From the NCBI GenBank assembly GCA_964304625.1, contig OZ199839.1:10230001-10294000 (forward strand): DNA of 64,000 bases. The letters are read 5' to 3'. A model generated the notes under the pieces. The model saw only the letters and a program-made list of their open reading frames with translations. It made no database searches and was not told where the DNA came from. This document shows, in pieces, positions 63,691-64,000 of the stretch. Source of the stretch: Kudoa neothunni. Lineage: Eukaryota; Cnidaria. A program made the translations under genes and the position numbers. How positions within the stretch are numbered: the first letter of the stretch is position 1; every line of letters starts with the position of its first letter.

Positions 63691-64000
63691 ACGCCATTAT
63701 TTTTCTGAAATCTTGCATCCAAGTTAGAAAACGACTTTGAACAAGTCATTAGTTCAAGAAGTGTAAGTACAGTCCGACCTGGATCCGTGTATTGCGCGGT
63801 TTTGATTTTGTGCAATTTTTACTTATCCAGAGATTTTTTAAGTTATTCAATGAGTTTAAAAACCTTTTTTATATACATTCAAAGGGAAAAAATTCAAAAA
63901 TTTTCTTGCAAACCCATAATGTCTAGGTATTGCAAGGTGTCTTCGTATTTTATTTCGTCGTTTTTTCAGGTAGTTGTTTTGGGAATTGCCTCATTATTGC
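63691..64000. other. Upstream flank of copy 2, nothing further seen
   Basis: A short similarity to the DNA right of the Tc1 element (gaaagcgactt... near 50703) suggests the duplication continues a little. No ORF is supported before the window ends. Confidence 0.4.

Noticed and set aside
1-64000. CRISPR array, bacterial operon features, rRNA or tRNA genes
   Set aside because: The window is spliced eukaryotic DNA; no array of short regular repeats and no rRNA or tRNA signature was seen.

Overview
The window looks like nuclear DNA of an AT-rich metazoan with very short introns, most of them 31-65 nt with GT...AG ends. It carries a SIN3 corepressor, a P4-type flippase, LSM8, cyclophilin A and an adhesion-GPCR-like ectodomain, the last a hallmark of animals. 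It also carries many decayed DNA transposons (hAT/ZBED5-like, Tc1, Merlin, MULE with SWIM finger, piggyBac-like). That mix fits a parasitic cnidarian such as a myxozoan, but this placement is an inference. I recognised no retroelement. All gene models below were assembled by hand from reading frame, splice-site and phase agreement.

Layout. 1-1553: right-hand part of a dead hAT element. 1978-2583 (-): cyclophilin A, three exons. 4445-6341: Merlin element with an exact 8-bp target duplication. 7527-8529: TA-flanked MITE. 11870-12952: hAT-type MITE. 13569-13953 (+): LSM8. 16368-25899 (+): 28-exon P4-ATPase whose 3.8-kb intron holds a TTAA-flanked MITE. 26430-27383: second TTAA-flanked element. 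28395-31302 (-): a receptor with acidic repeats, Thr-rich stalk, HRM, GAIN/GPS-like region and only one membrane helix; its 5' exons were not found. 34689-35204 (+): two-exon small membrane protein whose last codons overlap the SIN3 start. 35189-43437 (+): SIN3, 2062 codons.

45.3-64 kb holds a tandem duplication. Each unit carries an intact 11-exon gene on the minus strand (46455-49081 and 60866-63495) for a ~675-residue type I membrane protein: signal peptide, cysteine-patterned extracellular repeats, Thr-rich stalk, transmembrane helix and short basic tail. Unit 1 has a Tc1 element (49317-50699) just upstream of its gene. Unit 2 is split downstream of its gene by a ~7-kb nest of DNA transposons: piggyBac remnant, MULE with a perfect 9-bp target duplication, and Merlin with a nested Merlin MITE.

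The housekeeping genes act in unrelated processes: proline isomerisation, U6 snRNA binding, lipid flipping and histone deacetylase recruitment. The two most novel items are the single-pass HRM/GAIN receptor and the duplicated cysteine-repeat membrane proteins; both look like cell-surface molecules, and neither protein as a whole matches a family I can name.
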